Part shown: positions 24,159-34,750 of the stretch, one piece after another
Numbering within the stretch: position 1 is the stretch's first letter
Layout: every line of letters begins with the position of its first letter
From: Botrytis cinerea B05.10
Taxonomy: Eukaryota > Ascomycota > Leotiomycetes > Helotiales > Sclerotiniaceae
Assembly (NCBI RefSeq): GCF_000143535.2
Contig: NC_037310.1
Location: forward strand, 2,542,001 to 2,606,000
Length of the DNA stretch: 64,000 nt
Reading direction: 5' to 3'
The notes under the pieces: model-generated
What the model was told of the DNA's origin: nothing
The model's database searches: none
The model's input: the letters and a program-made list of their open reading frames with translations, nothing else
Position numbers and translations under genes: made by a program

Positions 24159-27100
24159 TATTGCAGTGACTTCGAGGGAGCGGAAGATAGGTGCAATGGA
24201 AAAGAACGTTAATCAAGACGGGGAAAGAGTGACGATCCGTCGTTGTTATATAGCTATCCTCTTCACATACTTGATATTTATCTTATTTCGAATTCAAAAC
24301 GGATACTTAATTTCCATATCCCTATCATGCGCATCTAGCTCGGTGCCGGGAAAAAGCGTCGGTACTGAATCCTGTGCACTCAGATATGTGGGTACGGCTT
24401 GGGCCCTGTCCCCACCGGATTTTCGACAATTTGAGAATGTATACACAATTATACCTTGGTTTATTACTCCCCTGAGTCTTCTCCTTCCTAAAAAAAAAAA
24501 ATACATTATATCGTGGGCTCATACATTTTGTAGCCACTTATCTGCGGCTAACATTCGAAAATCCACGGCGTTACACTCATTAGTCAGAAGGAGGGAGGTG
24601 GGGAGAGAAGTATATCAGAATTATCAGATACCCCACAAGGACCTCTCGGTCCCGAGATTGAAAAGCGATAAAGATGTCGAGAATCTATTTCGGAGAACTA
24701 CCGCTCGTGTTATACACGACTCAAACCCCCCGCTTATGAACCGGATCAACCATCCTTCTTCCAAGGCCCTAGTCTCTAGAACTTAATATCTTCAAAGCAC
24801 TGAGAAGGGTCCAGTTGGAATGCACCTGCCCGCGGAACGCATGCGGAACGTACCGGCCCACTGAACGACTAAACTTATTTCGAGCGATACTTTAGTAGAA
24901 TTTTCCCTTCCGGAGGGCTTGGAACTCAATCGACTTTGTTAGAACGGATATCGACTACTCTATAATCATCATTATTGATGATCCGTTCCGTTGGCAGGTG
25001 GGCCCTTTTAGTCCTCCTGAGCCACTGCTCCGATGCGATTGCTCCTAGTGTTTCCGATACAAACCATAATTAATTGGCGTCGAGGTTGTACCCAATGGAC
25101 TCCTTCAGATTCTGTATTTCAAAGGATGTTATGGGTGTTTTTTTAAGAAATTTTTACTCTGTAGAGGTAAGATTAATTGTTCGGCTTGGAGAAGATGAAC
25201 CCAGAAATCTAGCCTAACTCTCTCGGTTACTGGACATCACTTCATCATACACTTAGCTGTAGATCGTAATTAACCGCCCCAACCTCTTCACTCATGAGAA
25301 GTGCTGATTGTTCTTTCATAGCAGCCTGCGGCCTGCTCGACTGTGCTCTGAATGCTTGAAATCTCGAAGGCTCTGAGTGCGTCCCTCAAGCTCTTTTCTT
25401 TGAGAGTAGAAAAGTGGGTGTTTTGGAGAAGTAATCCTGCATCATATACATCCCTCGGTGTATGTTCCGTGATCCAGAGTCTGGACGGCGGTGATGTTCT
25501 TGAAAGTTTCCATGTCCTGATCTGGTAGCTCAGGGATCCAATAAACCGGACTGCAGTCCAACAATATAAGGTTTTGAATGTCCAAAAGCTGTTAGAAATC
25601 TGAGAATGGTTCGATTTTCTAATCAAATCCAAGGTCTCAGATGATTTGAATGTTCTGATTGGTTTGGAGATTTGATAATCTTCATTGTAATCTTCATTGT
25701 CGGACTGCAGTCCGAACTATTGGACACCCTGCTTTGATTCTGGCTGAGTAGGTTTGTACAGTCTCTCAAGGATCTTCCGACTCAGCGTTAGCCCAATCCG
25801 TCTTTTCTTCAGCAAGATATGTTTCCCCACTACTCCGTAGAGTTTACTATTGGCGCCAATGGCACTTTTCTTATTGGTCGTCAGAAAATTGTTACAGAAT
25901 CAGCAAGAGAAGTTAACGAGCATCAGACCACCGAAAATTCATTGATCCCAGAAAGACTTCAGCTAATCGAATTTTCATCATGTGGCTAGCTAATTCAGGT
26001 CCTCGATAACCCTATCAGTCTGTCAGTCTCAAGAGAATGATTGATATGATATCAACTTCGATAGATACAGGTAAATTTGGCTTGAATGCGCGGATGCTGA
26101 ACCGGTGCGATGGGCATCGATGATACAGGTAGCGTTCGAAATGGACAATGTGATGGAAGATGGAATTGATTGATAATCGACTGTAGTGCCTCACCGGTCT
26201 TCTACCACTATCGCCAATGACACCTTCTTCCTTGCTTAATATCGAAAAAAAGAGAAGTGACACTCCTTCTGAGAGAACGGTCCCGAAGGCATCCCCTGTC
26301 GTTAAAATCACGATTTCGGCACCGAGATCCAAAACATACTTTTTGCGGATGTTTCTGCGAATGTGCTCGCGTAAACCGGTATACCTTTCCTCGTGTTTGC
26401 AAGCCATGGTGCCATCTGTGGCCATCTCCTTTCTTACATAGGTAGCTAAAGCATCTGGCCCTCTCGTTTCCGAAAACACATGTGTGTTCTGGGCTCCACC
26501 AGACTTCTACCGTGCGTGAGACCCTCATCTGTAACATCTTTTGTTTTTCGTCCCGATCTGCCACATACCTATCATATATAGTAGGCGTCGTAGGCCTTCT
26601 CGTTGGATTTTGTTGAGGGAAGGGGTAGCAGTCGATATGCTGCGAACTTACTGACGACATCTTGTCAAGACAGTTGATAATTCGCATACTGTATGCTGCG
26701 ACTGGCTTTGAGGCAGAATACATGTATAATATTTTCATTGGGACTTGTTGCATTCAATCGTATCTACATGCCGTCCGTCAATCTGATTATATATCTGCTT
26801 GAGCTGAAGCAGATAATGACTGATATCCAGAGCTGAATGCACACACTTTACGCCCTTAACGTTCACAGATTTGACAAACAAGGATTGTAGTATTGATTCC
26901 TTCGTTGCATTCTCGAATAGCTATCCGTCAGTATGTATCGTTCCTCTCCTATTTTATGGAGCGTACTGTATGTTGATTTTGCGAAGTAAAATTCGAGCTA
27001 AAGGATTGTTTTCATGCTTTTTCCATTTGTGGTCTATACTTATATATAATTTGAGAGTATGTCTGATTGTATTTTAATTTCATTTCGTGAATTCTTTGTG

Positions 27101-27278
27101 TGTTCTGTGTGTACTTATTTTTCAATGTTAACCAAGTCATTTTCATGTCCCATACACAGACCATGGTTGTGGTCCAGCCAATGAAAATCGCAAAGCTCTT
27201 TTTTTTCTATAGGTAATGGGACCCCGGACAAAAATGCTAAATATGTAGCAATATAACCCACCTTTCTTCAACAAAACT
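24159..27278. other. 3.1-kb gene-poor region with a MITE-like element
   Basis: Upstream sequence of the 24158 gene lies at its left end. No supportable multi-exon gene. It contains the inverted-repeat element at 25531-25731. An ORF at 26015-26479 on the minus strand has protein-like sequence (see findings) but no recognisable domain and no clear start context. Confidence 0.45.
25531..25731. mobile_element. MITE-like 201-bp element with ~40-bp terminal inverted repeats
   Basis: The left end (cagggatccaata, then cggactgcagtcc, then acaat) and the reverse complement of the right end (cagggtgtccaata, cggactgcagtcc, acaat) match over roughly 40 bases with few differences. Each arm carries the palindrome ggactgcagtcc (25548-25559; 25702-25713). 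The interior is short and non-coding. The ends CAGGG...CCCTG are followed on both sides by CT, a possible 2-bp duplication; a TA duplication is not seen. The structure fits a non-autonomous DNA transposon remnant; the superfamily is not assigned. Confidence 0.65.
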
Positions 27279-27359
27279 GGCGTCGTGACGGAGTGGTTAA
27301 CGTGATTGACTAGAAATCAATTCCTTTCGGGGGCGCATGTTCGAATCATGCCGACGTCG
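27279..27359 (+). tRNA. tRNA-Ser(AGA)
   Basis: An 81-nt intronless tRNA. The acceptor stem ggcgtcg pairs with cgacgtc (one G-U), with discriminator G at 27359. The anticodon stem attga/tcaat encloses the loop ctAGAaa, so anticodon AGA at 27312-27314 reads TCT (Ser). A long variable arm (ttcctttcggggg) is typical of tRNA-Ser, and the T arm contains gttcgaat (27340-27347), the internal B box. The D arm sequence gacggagtggttaacg supplies the A box. Confidence 0.95.
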
Positions 27360-27364
27360 AATAC

Positions 27365-27376
27365 TTTTGACTTTTT
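27365..27376 (+). terminator. RNA polymerase III T-run terminator of tRNA-Ser
   Basis: Runs of four T (27365-27368) and five T (27372-27376) begin six bases after the tRNA 3' end; this is the expected Pol III stop signal. Confidence 0.75.
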
Positions 27377-28838
27377 GGAGGCTGGTGGGTGTTTCTCCTT
27401 TTTTTCCTGTTAAGTTTTCTTTCTTTACATCGTGTGCGTAGGATTTTTATTGTATTTTGAAGTTTGAGGAAATTGTGGTGTTGGGAATTATTTTCATGTG
27501 GAGTCGTTTAATGGAGTAACTGGGGATTGGCCGATGTATAATTTTTTATGAATATATATGGACACGTATTTGAAGTTTGTGGTATGGAATCATGAATTTT
27601 GTATTTGGGTAAAATGCAGAATAAGGGTATGATGGTAGTTGATGCAGATGTTGAGCTGCTCCGTACATGTCTAGTAAATTCACCGCTATGGACTACATCG
27701 CGAACAATGTCTGACATGAATGATGGACTTGTCTGGAGAAAGTTCTCTAGTGTTTATGTGTTCAAGGCACTGGGGTTTTTGTCGTGGACTTTCATGGCTC
27801 TCTAGTCGATATTTATGGACTAAATAGGGACCGGTATGTCTGGTGTGTGAGTTTTGGCCAGCATTCTAACTACATCTAAACTGCAATCCGGCGTTAGCCT
27901 TCCCCGTTACCTCCAATCTATTTGATACACAAAGTGCGAGATCTAAAGTTGTATGAGAAAGTGTCTCAAGAAAGGAAGCAAGCAAGTTTGAGCTTCGATG
28001 AATGGCAACCGCGACTTTCTGTGGTAAATTTTGACAGTTGTCCCGCCCTTCAATTTTCTAGAAGAGGGAATGCTCACTCTTCATTTTGTGTTGATGTGAT
28101 ATGAAAGAGTTTACATTCAAGCATCTTTTTAAAACAACCTGCTCATTCTTGGAAAAGTTTCCTTCAAACTGGAGCTTGTATTAATCCCAACAGAGGATGG
28201 ATTGTAGTCGACGTTACGCTAAATCCGTTTAAATTTGAGGTCGAAAGGTGTATAGACTTTCCAAGGCATGGATTTAAGTGTCTAAGTATGTCAGTGACAA
28301 GTGAGAATATCTATTTCCTATTAATTCTGGGGCGGTTCTAAATTTTGATGTTCTCGATATTATATATGGCAAACATCGTTGTGTTGCGCGCGCTCGCAAG
28401 CGTTGGAGTTACACGCTCAACAAGTGATGTCGGCAAATCACGAATACCCCTTTTTCGGATTAGCATCGTAATTTGATATCTTCCATTACTTTCACTTCTT
28501 CAACCTCCAAGAAATCTTTTCCAATCAGTCCATTGTACGAAAATTTTAGGATAAGAGAATATTCTTTCTTTATGTCCTCGCCTTATTCCGGTAAGGATGT
28601 CTTTATCTCTCCTGGGTTGCCTTTTCATTCAGCATCCAAAAACGTCAAACAGATTTTGGGCAAGGGAAAGAGAGTTCTTTATCACTCATTAGGAGAACAT
28701 AATATAATATTCAATATACACGGCCACCAGAACGTTGATGGCGGATTCGAGAAATTCCATCGCATTTAAAAAGAAGTAGTAATATTTTTCGAAATACACA
28801 AGTCTGGTCTCGTACCTACACTTCTCAATTTCAACACG
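27377..28838. other. Spacer between tRNA-Ser and the OTU-like gene
   Basis: AT-rich sequence with only short unrelated ORFs. A further T run lies near 27400. No gene or repeat recognised; the last ~150 bases are the promoter and leader of the next gene. Confidence 0.5.
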
Positions 28839-30562
28839 ATGAATGAAGAACAGCTCGCCCGCGTCCTTAGACGCGATCCCAACATCAACGTCCCCCGACC
28901 TCAATATCGAAGACCCGAACGAACCCAACCTCTCAGATGGGCTCGAAGCACTCCCCACACCTTGAAGCAAAGAATATTACCACTCTACAGGACGATCCGT
29001 ACAACCGAGCCCCTAAAATGGATCCCAGATGAACATTTAAAGACCGCATGGCCATTCCTTCCTAATCGACCCCCCGTATATCCCGAGCTTCCCGTGAAGA
29101 AACACGGTCGTGAAGAACTCGAGATTGAAGAAGCAAGGAAGAGGCAAAAGGCGGAGAGACGTAGAGCCAAAGCAGAGGCAGCAATCGCGAAATTAACTGC
29201 TCCTCCAGCACTCAAGCCCGATATCTTTCCTCTATCTCCACAAGCTGCTCGCGCGCCCAGACCGAAAGATCCATCGACGGAAGAGATACGCAAAAAATGG
29301 CCGGGCCCTGGAGACTTTGAATTTAATTGGAAGGATAATCCACACAAGGATCACAGTATGGCGGTAAGAGACAGTATTCCGAATGACATGTACGAGCCTC
29401 CAATTGTCAGGGCAATGCCCAATCGAAAGCCTTTGAACAATTCTACGATAAAACTACCATTCGTGGAAGATGCCACCGTCTTTTATCCGAGTAAAATACC
29501 TGGGAGTGGAGATTGCTTTTTTGGTGCAGGTAAGTTTATGATACATTATTGTTACAGGGTATTGATCGGGTCTCTTGCTAACAATCTCAGTTTCCATGGC
29601 TTTGTATGGAACAACCATGTATTGGCACTATACAAAGTACTGTCACTTGTGGTTCTTTCGTTACGTGCTCACACATCCTGCGCATCCGCGACATAGCTTT
29701 TATTGGCATATAAATTCTATTGGGGACGCTAATGGCCAGATGAATACGTGGCACCGATTGAGTACTCCACATGTAAGCCAGTGCTCGTACTGACCAATAT
29801 GTTGATGCGGCGACTAATCATAAATCTCACCAGGCCTGGCAATTAAGCGCGCTCTTCAATGTCACAGCCGATATCTACAACCTCTTTGTAGTACTATACG
29901 AGGCACCCCAAGCGATCGATCTATTTGGCCAATACAACGCGACGCACGTGTTCTTCCACCTCATCAATAGGAATCATTATGAAAGTTTGATCCCCAAAGA
30001 TAATGAGGTCCTATTTCCATTTCCAGATGGCATTAAGATCAATCCCAGGCCTGGAAGAGCAAAGATACGGCCTCCCAGCGGACACGGCAAAAACATTGTG
30101 CCGCCACCTATTGCACTGCCAATCATTCCACGCCCATCATTGATGGATATGACTCGGGTTCTTGGAATCAATACGAAAGGTGGAGCTCTAGATATGGATG
30201 TAGTCAGAACCGGGCTCAAGAGAGAGAGAGCGTTAGCAAGAAAGCTGAATGATCCTGGAGAGATCAAGTGGTGGTTGGCAGCCGAGGCCAAGGAAAGGAA
30301 AGCAGAAGAAGATGAATGGCTTGCCATCATAGGAAAAGTGCCATCTTCAAATCAGGGCAAATTGCCGACGAACGAGGAATTGGCAGCAAATCTCTCCAAA
30401 ACATTGGGAAAGGGGAAGAAGCCGGGGCCAGGAGAGGTTCAAAAGGAACCTGAGGGCGATAAGTTTACACCGGGAGGAACGAAAAAGAAAAAATTCACCG
30501 GTTTCGGTCTTGATAGCGATGACAGTACTGATGACGAAACAGAAAACCCGACAGGTGGTTAG
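28839..30562 (+). CDS. OTU-like cysteine protease (putative deubiquitinase)
   Basis: Exons 28839-29529, 29591-29772 and 29834-30562 encode 533 residues. The centre matches the OTU fold: PGSGDCFFGA with candidate nucleophile Cys226, then V-SMALYGT, then W-LSALFNVTADIYNLFVVLYE, then HVFFHLINRNHYESL with candidate catalytic His339. In OTU enzymes these remove ubiquitin from substrates. The Asp usually found three residues before the Cys is Ser here, so full activity is not certain. The N-terminal ~130 residues are basic with a helical K/R/E-rich segment (EEARKRQKAERRRAKAEA). The C-terminal ~150 residues are basic, then acidic (FGLDSDDSTDDET). Intron 1 splits the codon right after FFGA in phase 1. 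The next gene downstream is a diverged paralogue with the same intron position. No signal peptide, so it probably acts in the cytoplasm or nucleus. Confidence 0.85.
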
Positions 30563-31534
30563 TCGCCGAAAGGGAAGAACAAACTCCCGTAAATCCGGAT
30601 AAGAAGCCTTCTCTCAAGACGCCCCACGGTAAGGGAGCAGGGGAAAAACCACCTAGATGGTAAGAGATAATATCTTGGATGCGAGGGGTACGGAATCCAC
30701 GGATATTTTTTTTTTTTTAAATAGTATTGGTTGATGGATTGTGCTTTGGCAAAGAGATGCTGGAGTTAGTATATATGGGTTTTGTGGAGTATGTTGATTG
30801 TCTTGTAGAAACTTTATTTTTTATAGTATAGTATCCAGATTTCAATATTGCTCATATCTATGTTGTTCTCGAGTCACTAGATGAGGGGGTATAGCCATCT
30901 AGTTATTTGAAACGTGAAATTTGGAAACTGTCCATAAGTGATAAGATAACAAACGTGATATGTAGATCTGGAAGAGCTTTAATGGAAAATTCGACGAAGA
31001 ATCGACGAAGAATCGAAAACTATCTATCGTAATTCTAAGCGTTGTTCACGTCTGATTAGTCCTATACACTTGTTAGGTTGCGGGGATGAAGTATCGATTT
31101 CATCATTAAGTTTAGTGCATTTCGAACAAATAACATTGAGATTCGAAAATGAAACAAATCGCAATCCTGGAAATCGTTTTTACATTCGTATTCGTCACAA
31201 AATCTCCCAGTACAATTTCTGCATGGTCACATGTACTAGACTTTCTATACACAAGCCCCTTTCCCTCTACCTTCGCAACATACAGCATAAACACTGACCA
31301 ATACCACCCCCTAAAGCTCTCACTCTCTGTATTCTTTATCCTAACACCATCAAATCCGGACTTGGACTCTTCTTTGTTCAACACCCATTGCTCAAGCACC
31401 ATCCCCCAAGCAACAAAGACCGCTTTATCCCAAGAAACCGACCATAGATCAAGCATTCGACAACAAGCAAGCGCAATGATTAATTCCCATCCCAACTTCG
31501 CATTTCCCCCGTTCATCCACAAACGTCCCCAAAA
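30563..31534. other. Spacer between the two OTU-like paralogues
   Basis: Mostly AT-rich; contains a T13-type run near 30706-30718 and a two-copy 12-bp repeat cgacgaagaatc at ~30991-31014. A plus-strand ORF (31149-31613) and a minus-strand ORF overlapping the next gene have no domain. The last 200 bases are C/A-rich leader of the next gene. Confidence 0.5.
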
Positions 31535-32944
31535 ATGGCCGCAGAATACGAACCCCACCACACATTCGACAGCCGAGATATGTTCCAGCGCCCCCCCACC
31601 GGCGCCGACATAAGCGACTACATCCCCCTCCAAGTCGGCCGCGAAGACCCCGAAAAACTCACACCCTTCAACGTGATCCGATGGCTCTGCGTATTCTTCG
31701 ACCAGCAAGTTCCTCCACTCCCTGTCATACCCCTGAAGGATATCGAGGAAATTCCTGATCAGCAACTCCAGGAAACCATGGATGAGTATCGAATCTTCAC
31801 CCCGACAGTGAGGGGCGTGAAATTAAACCCCTTTACCGAGATTGGGATCAAGGGCTTTCCGTTGATTGAGGATACGGTATTTAATGTCGTGCGCAGCTAT
31901 CCGGCCGATGAACAGTATAGGGGTCCGCATAGTTTGATTTGGCTGGTGTCAAATTCGTATTGGAGAGCGGGTAATTATATAATCTATTTAACTCCTCTCT
32001 CCTTTCCCTCAGGAAAACAAAAGAAAACAAGCAAGAAGGCTAACACAACTCTAGTGGCCTGGGCCATCTTCGGCAACTGGGAACTCTGGCCGCACGTAAA
32101 AGCCCAACACCGCCTCGTATTCCAACAAGTACTCTCCACCCCCAACCACCCCCGACATACGCTCTACCGGGGCCTGAACGAGAAGTTCAAAGGCCACAAC
32201 AACCTCAACATCAAAGATCGTCTCGGAATTCCCTACTGCGCCATCCGACACGACGACATCCAGCAGGTCACCGCCGACATCTACGGTATCTTCCTCGTCA
32301 TATTCACATTTCGACCCGAGGGCCAAGGGGTGAATTTTCTTGGCTATCAAAGCGAGCTATCGGAACGCCACTATGCGCCCACCCTCCGCGGCGAGTTCAA
32401 CCGCCCGCATGTACTCATCCGGCTTTCCATCAGCACCGTGCCCGAAAAGTTCGAAGATCATCCCGACGCGAAGCTGCTGCCCCTCTGGGAGATATACGAG
32501 CCGCTCATGCTCAACATGCCGAATTTTCGGCACGCGGATTTCAAATACACACTTCCGACGGTTAAGAATACACGAAAATCATTACCTCATGAAGCGACTT
32601 TGCGGCCCGTGGATTTCAACGGGGTGAAACATCCGTGGAGAGCAGTGAATGTTCCATGGGAAAAAACGCATTTGGCTCAACAAACAGGGATTCCAAATCC
32701 GCTTACACAGGTGTCGAATTGGCCCGGCGCGATTCCGATAAAACCAATGTCCCTGACGGTTGCGATGGGATGTATACTTTTGGAAAAGGGAGATCCGAAG
32801 GACCCAAAGTCTTGGGCTTATCCGGTAGATACTATCAAGTGGATAAGGCCAGACAAGAAATTGCCAGAGGAAAAGGTAGAAAGTGCAGTGTTGGGATCGT
32901 CTGCAGAAGCGGAAGCAACTATGGAATCCGTATTTCCCGTGTAA
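31535..32944 (+). CDS. Catalytically altered OTU-like paralogue (putative pseudoprotease)
   Basis: Preferred exons 31535-31970 and 32055-32944, 441 residues. After splicing, exon 2 begins VAWAIFGNWELWPHVK, which aligns position by position with VSMALYGTTMYWHYTK of the upstream OTU gene. Further shared blocks are VLSTPNHPRH (upstream VLTHPAHPRH) and QVTADIYGIFLVIF (upstream NVTADIYNLFVVLY). The intron sits at the same codon in the same phase 1. The upstream active-site GDCFFGA corresponds to SNSYWRA, so the nucleophile position is Ser141. The catalytic His position falls on Val if HVLIRL is aligned with HVFFHL; a shifted alignment could instead use the His in SERHYAPTL. The 84-nt intron (branch GCTAAC, acceptor CTCTAG) has no stop and is a multiple of three; a 42-nt alternative acceptor also exists. 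Probably binds rather than cleaves ubiquitin-type partners; this role is inferred. Confidence 0.75.
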   Translation: MAAEYEPHHTFDSRDMFQRPPTGADISDYIPLQVGREDPEKLTPFNVIRWLCVFFDQQVPPLPVIPLKDIEEIPDQQLQETMDEYRIFTPTVRGVKLNPFTEIGIKGFPLIEDTVFNVVRSYPADEQYRGPHSLIWLVSNSYWRAGNYIIYLTPLSFPSGKQKKTSKKANTTLVAWAIFGNWELWPHVKAQHRLVFQQVLSTPNHPRHTLYRGLNEKFKGHNNLNIKDRLGIPYCAIRHDDIQQVTADIYGIFLVIFTFRPEGQGVNFLGYQSELSERHYAPTLRGEFNRPHVLIRLSISTVPEKFEDHPDAKLLPLWEIYEPLMLNMPNFRHADFKYTLPTVKNTRKSLPHEATLRPVDFNGVKHPWRAVNVPWEKTHLAQQTGIPNPLTQVSNWPGAIPIKPMSLTVAMGCILLEKGDPKDPKSWAYPVDTIKWIRPDKKLPEEKVESAVLGSSAEAEATMESVFPV

Positions 32945-33996
32945 TTAGCAAGGAGATCTTTGTAATATAAATGTCTGCTCTGCATTTTTAGCAGATGGAA
33001 AAAGTATCTTTACTAGTGTTGTCATATCATGACCAATCGTATAATACTATTTGGCATGATGAATAGAGTATACTCCGATTGATAATCCTCTCAAAGGAAC
33101 TTGTTTAATGCCTCCTTTTAATCACAATCAAAAAATTCCGTACACACGTCTATAACTAATTCCCGACAATGTTATGGACACCGCATAACTGAAATCTCAC
33201 TTTATCTAAAACAAATCTCCACAAGAAATAATTTGTATAATTCAAGGCGTTCATAATGATTGACATAACTATTCACGCAGGAAAAAGCAGTTGGCGGATA
33301 TGATCTGACAGTGTAAAATGATCAGATATTCATTTCACAACCTTTATCTTCACTTGTCCTTTAATATCATACAAGAGCAATACACCTTTAATTGATCAAC
33401 ACAGAGATCCACTTGGAGTATACATATACTTGTGACCAAATAATCTATGAGGGGCATTGGCAAATTAAAATACTTGGATGAATTAATGAGACTGTTAGAA
33501 ACCAAACCCGATAAACTCAGAATTCAAATAGTATACACATATTCCGCATCATTCACACACTCTCCATTCTTATCAAGTACTCAAAATATCTCACTCACAG
33601 AGTCCTCCAAGCCATTCCTTCCTAGCATCTCAGTAGACCTACACGTAACAGCACTTGCGTAAATTTATATCTGCAGTGGGGCTAAGAAAAATATAAGAGG
33701 GGATTGCCCGCACATGCAACTGCAGGCTACAGCCCCATGGGATCTGACTGTACATATCCAAGTGTGCTGAAACCTACAGCGGTCTCAATATGATAGGATA
33801 CACGAGATTTAGGAGGAGATGAAACGAGTCGGGGGTAACTGGAAAAGGAAAAGAAGGAAAGCTTGGGAACGAAGTAGAGAGCACTTACAACGTATACTCA
33901 TACTCGATTTTACATTATTGAAGTTTCACTCGAAACGTTACATGGTAGCACACAAGAAAGAAAGGGGGAAATATTGAAAAGAAAAAAGTTTGGGGA

Positions 33997-34019
33997 GGGG
34001 GGGGGGGGGGGGGGGGGGG
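33997..34019 (+). repeat. Homopolymer (G)23 tract
   Basis: Twenty-three consecutive G residues, preceded by tgggga. Length is likely uncertain because such tracts are prone to sequencing and replication slippage. Confidence 0.85.
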
Positions 34020-34084
34020 TTCGTTTTTCAGGAGGGTTTTTTCGTTTCGTTTTGTTTTTGGGTTTCTGAAATGAATAGAAATGA

Positions 34085-34144
34085 AAAATCCTAGAAAATC
34101 CTAGAAAATCCTAGAAAATCCTAGAAAATCCTAGAAAATCCTAG
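34085..34144 (+). repeat. Six perfect copies of 10-bp aaaatcctag
   Basis: Sixty bases of exact tandem aaaatcctag units; a truncated variant (gcatcctaaa) follows. Lies 138 bp beyond the stop of the zinc-finger ORF, possibly within its 3' UTR. Confidence 0.9.
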
Positions 34145-34282
34145 GGCATCCTAAAACAAATGAAATGATGAAATCTAAGTATTCTCATGTTGCATTACAA
34201 ATGAAAGATGGAAGATGTTACCATTGTGTTCTTGTATGTTCATATACTGATATCGCGAGCAGGACTGACATCTCATACGAGC

Positions 34283-34750
34283 TTAGGCGTCGCTTCTTAT
34301 GGAAAGTTTCCTGGGAGCAAAATGACCTTCAGGGACATCTTCATTTTCTCCCTCTTTCCGTAGCTTTCCAAACTTTTTTTTGAATGAGTCCAGCCAGTGA
34401 GCGGATTTCATGTGATTTCTTAGATTCTGCGCGAGGCCTTTGAAGTCATGTCCACATAGCTTACAAACAGCTTTCGGATGAGATTTGATCTCATGGATGC
34501 GTACACTATGAGCTCTCATACTCGAGAGATGGAGGAATTCCAAAGTACTTGCTTTGATTTTACAACCAGAATAATAACATGGAAAGGCTCCATGGTAACT
34601 GTTTTTATGCGCGTTGTAAGTCTTCACACTTTGGTTTGATCTCTTTTTGTATCTGCTCGGTGTGTTTGATGAGGTCACTTTTCTGGAAGAAGTGCTCGCC
34701 ACAATGCCATTGCATTTCTGTAAAAGAATTTCCTTGTTCCATGTCGGCAA
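34283..34750 (-). pseudogene. C2H2-type zinc-finger ORF, possibly frame-split
   Basis: The open frame gives 155 residues. Its second half carries two zinc-finger-like blocks: CYYSGC followed by a distant HSVRIH, and CKLCGHDF followed by LRNHMKSAH. It ends in basic sequence. The first half of this frame has low-complexity S/T/K sequence without motifs. A different frame over 34606-34740 instead reads MEQGNSFTEMQWHCGEHFFQ and on to KSDLIKHTEQ, whose C-x3-F-x5-L-x2-H spacing (CGEHFFQKSDLIKH) fits a C2H2 finger, then stops. The coding signal therefore jumps frames near 34610, which suggests a frameshifted gene or relic; no convincing intron joins the two frames. If the shift is real, this is a pseudogene; if not, a short DNA- or RNA-binding protein. 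Confidence 0.45.

Larger units (their letters stand above)
32945..34282. other. Spacer with poly-G tract and minisatellite
   Basis: No gene supported. Holds a G23 run (33997-34019) and six 10-bp repeats (34085-34144) just downstream of the minus-strand zinc-finger ORF. Confidence 0.5.

Noticed and set aside
31112..31765. 217-codon minus-strand ORF over the start of the second OTU-like gene
   Set aside because: The plus strand carries the paralogue alignment and conserved intron; the minus ORF has no domain.
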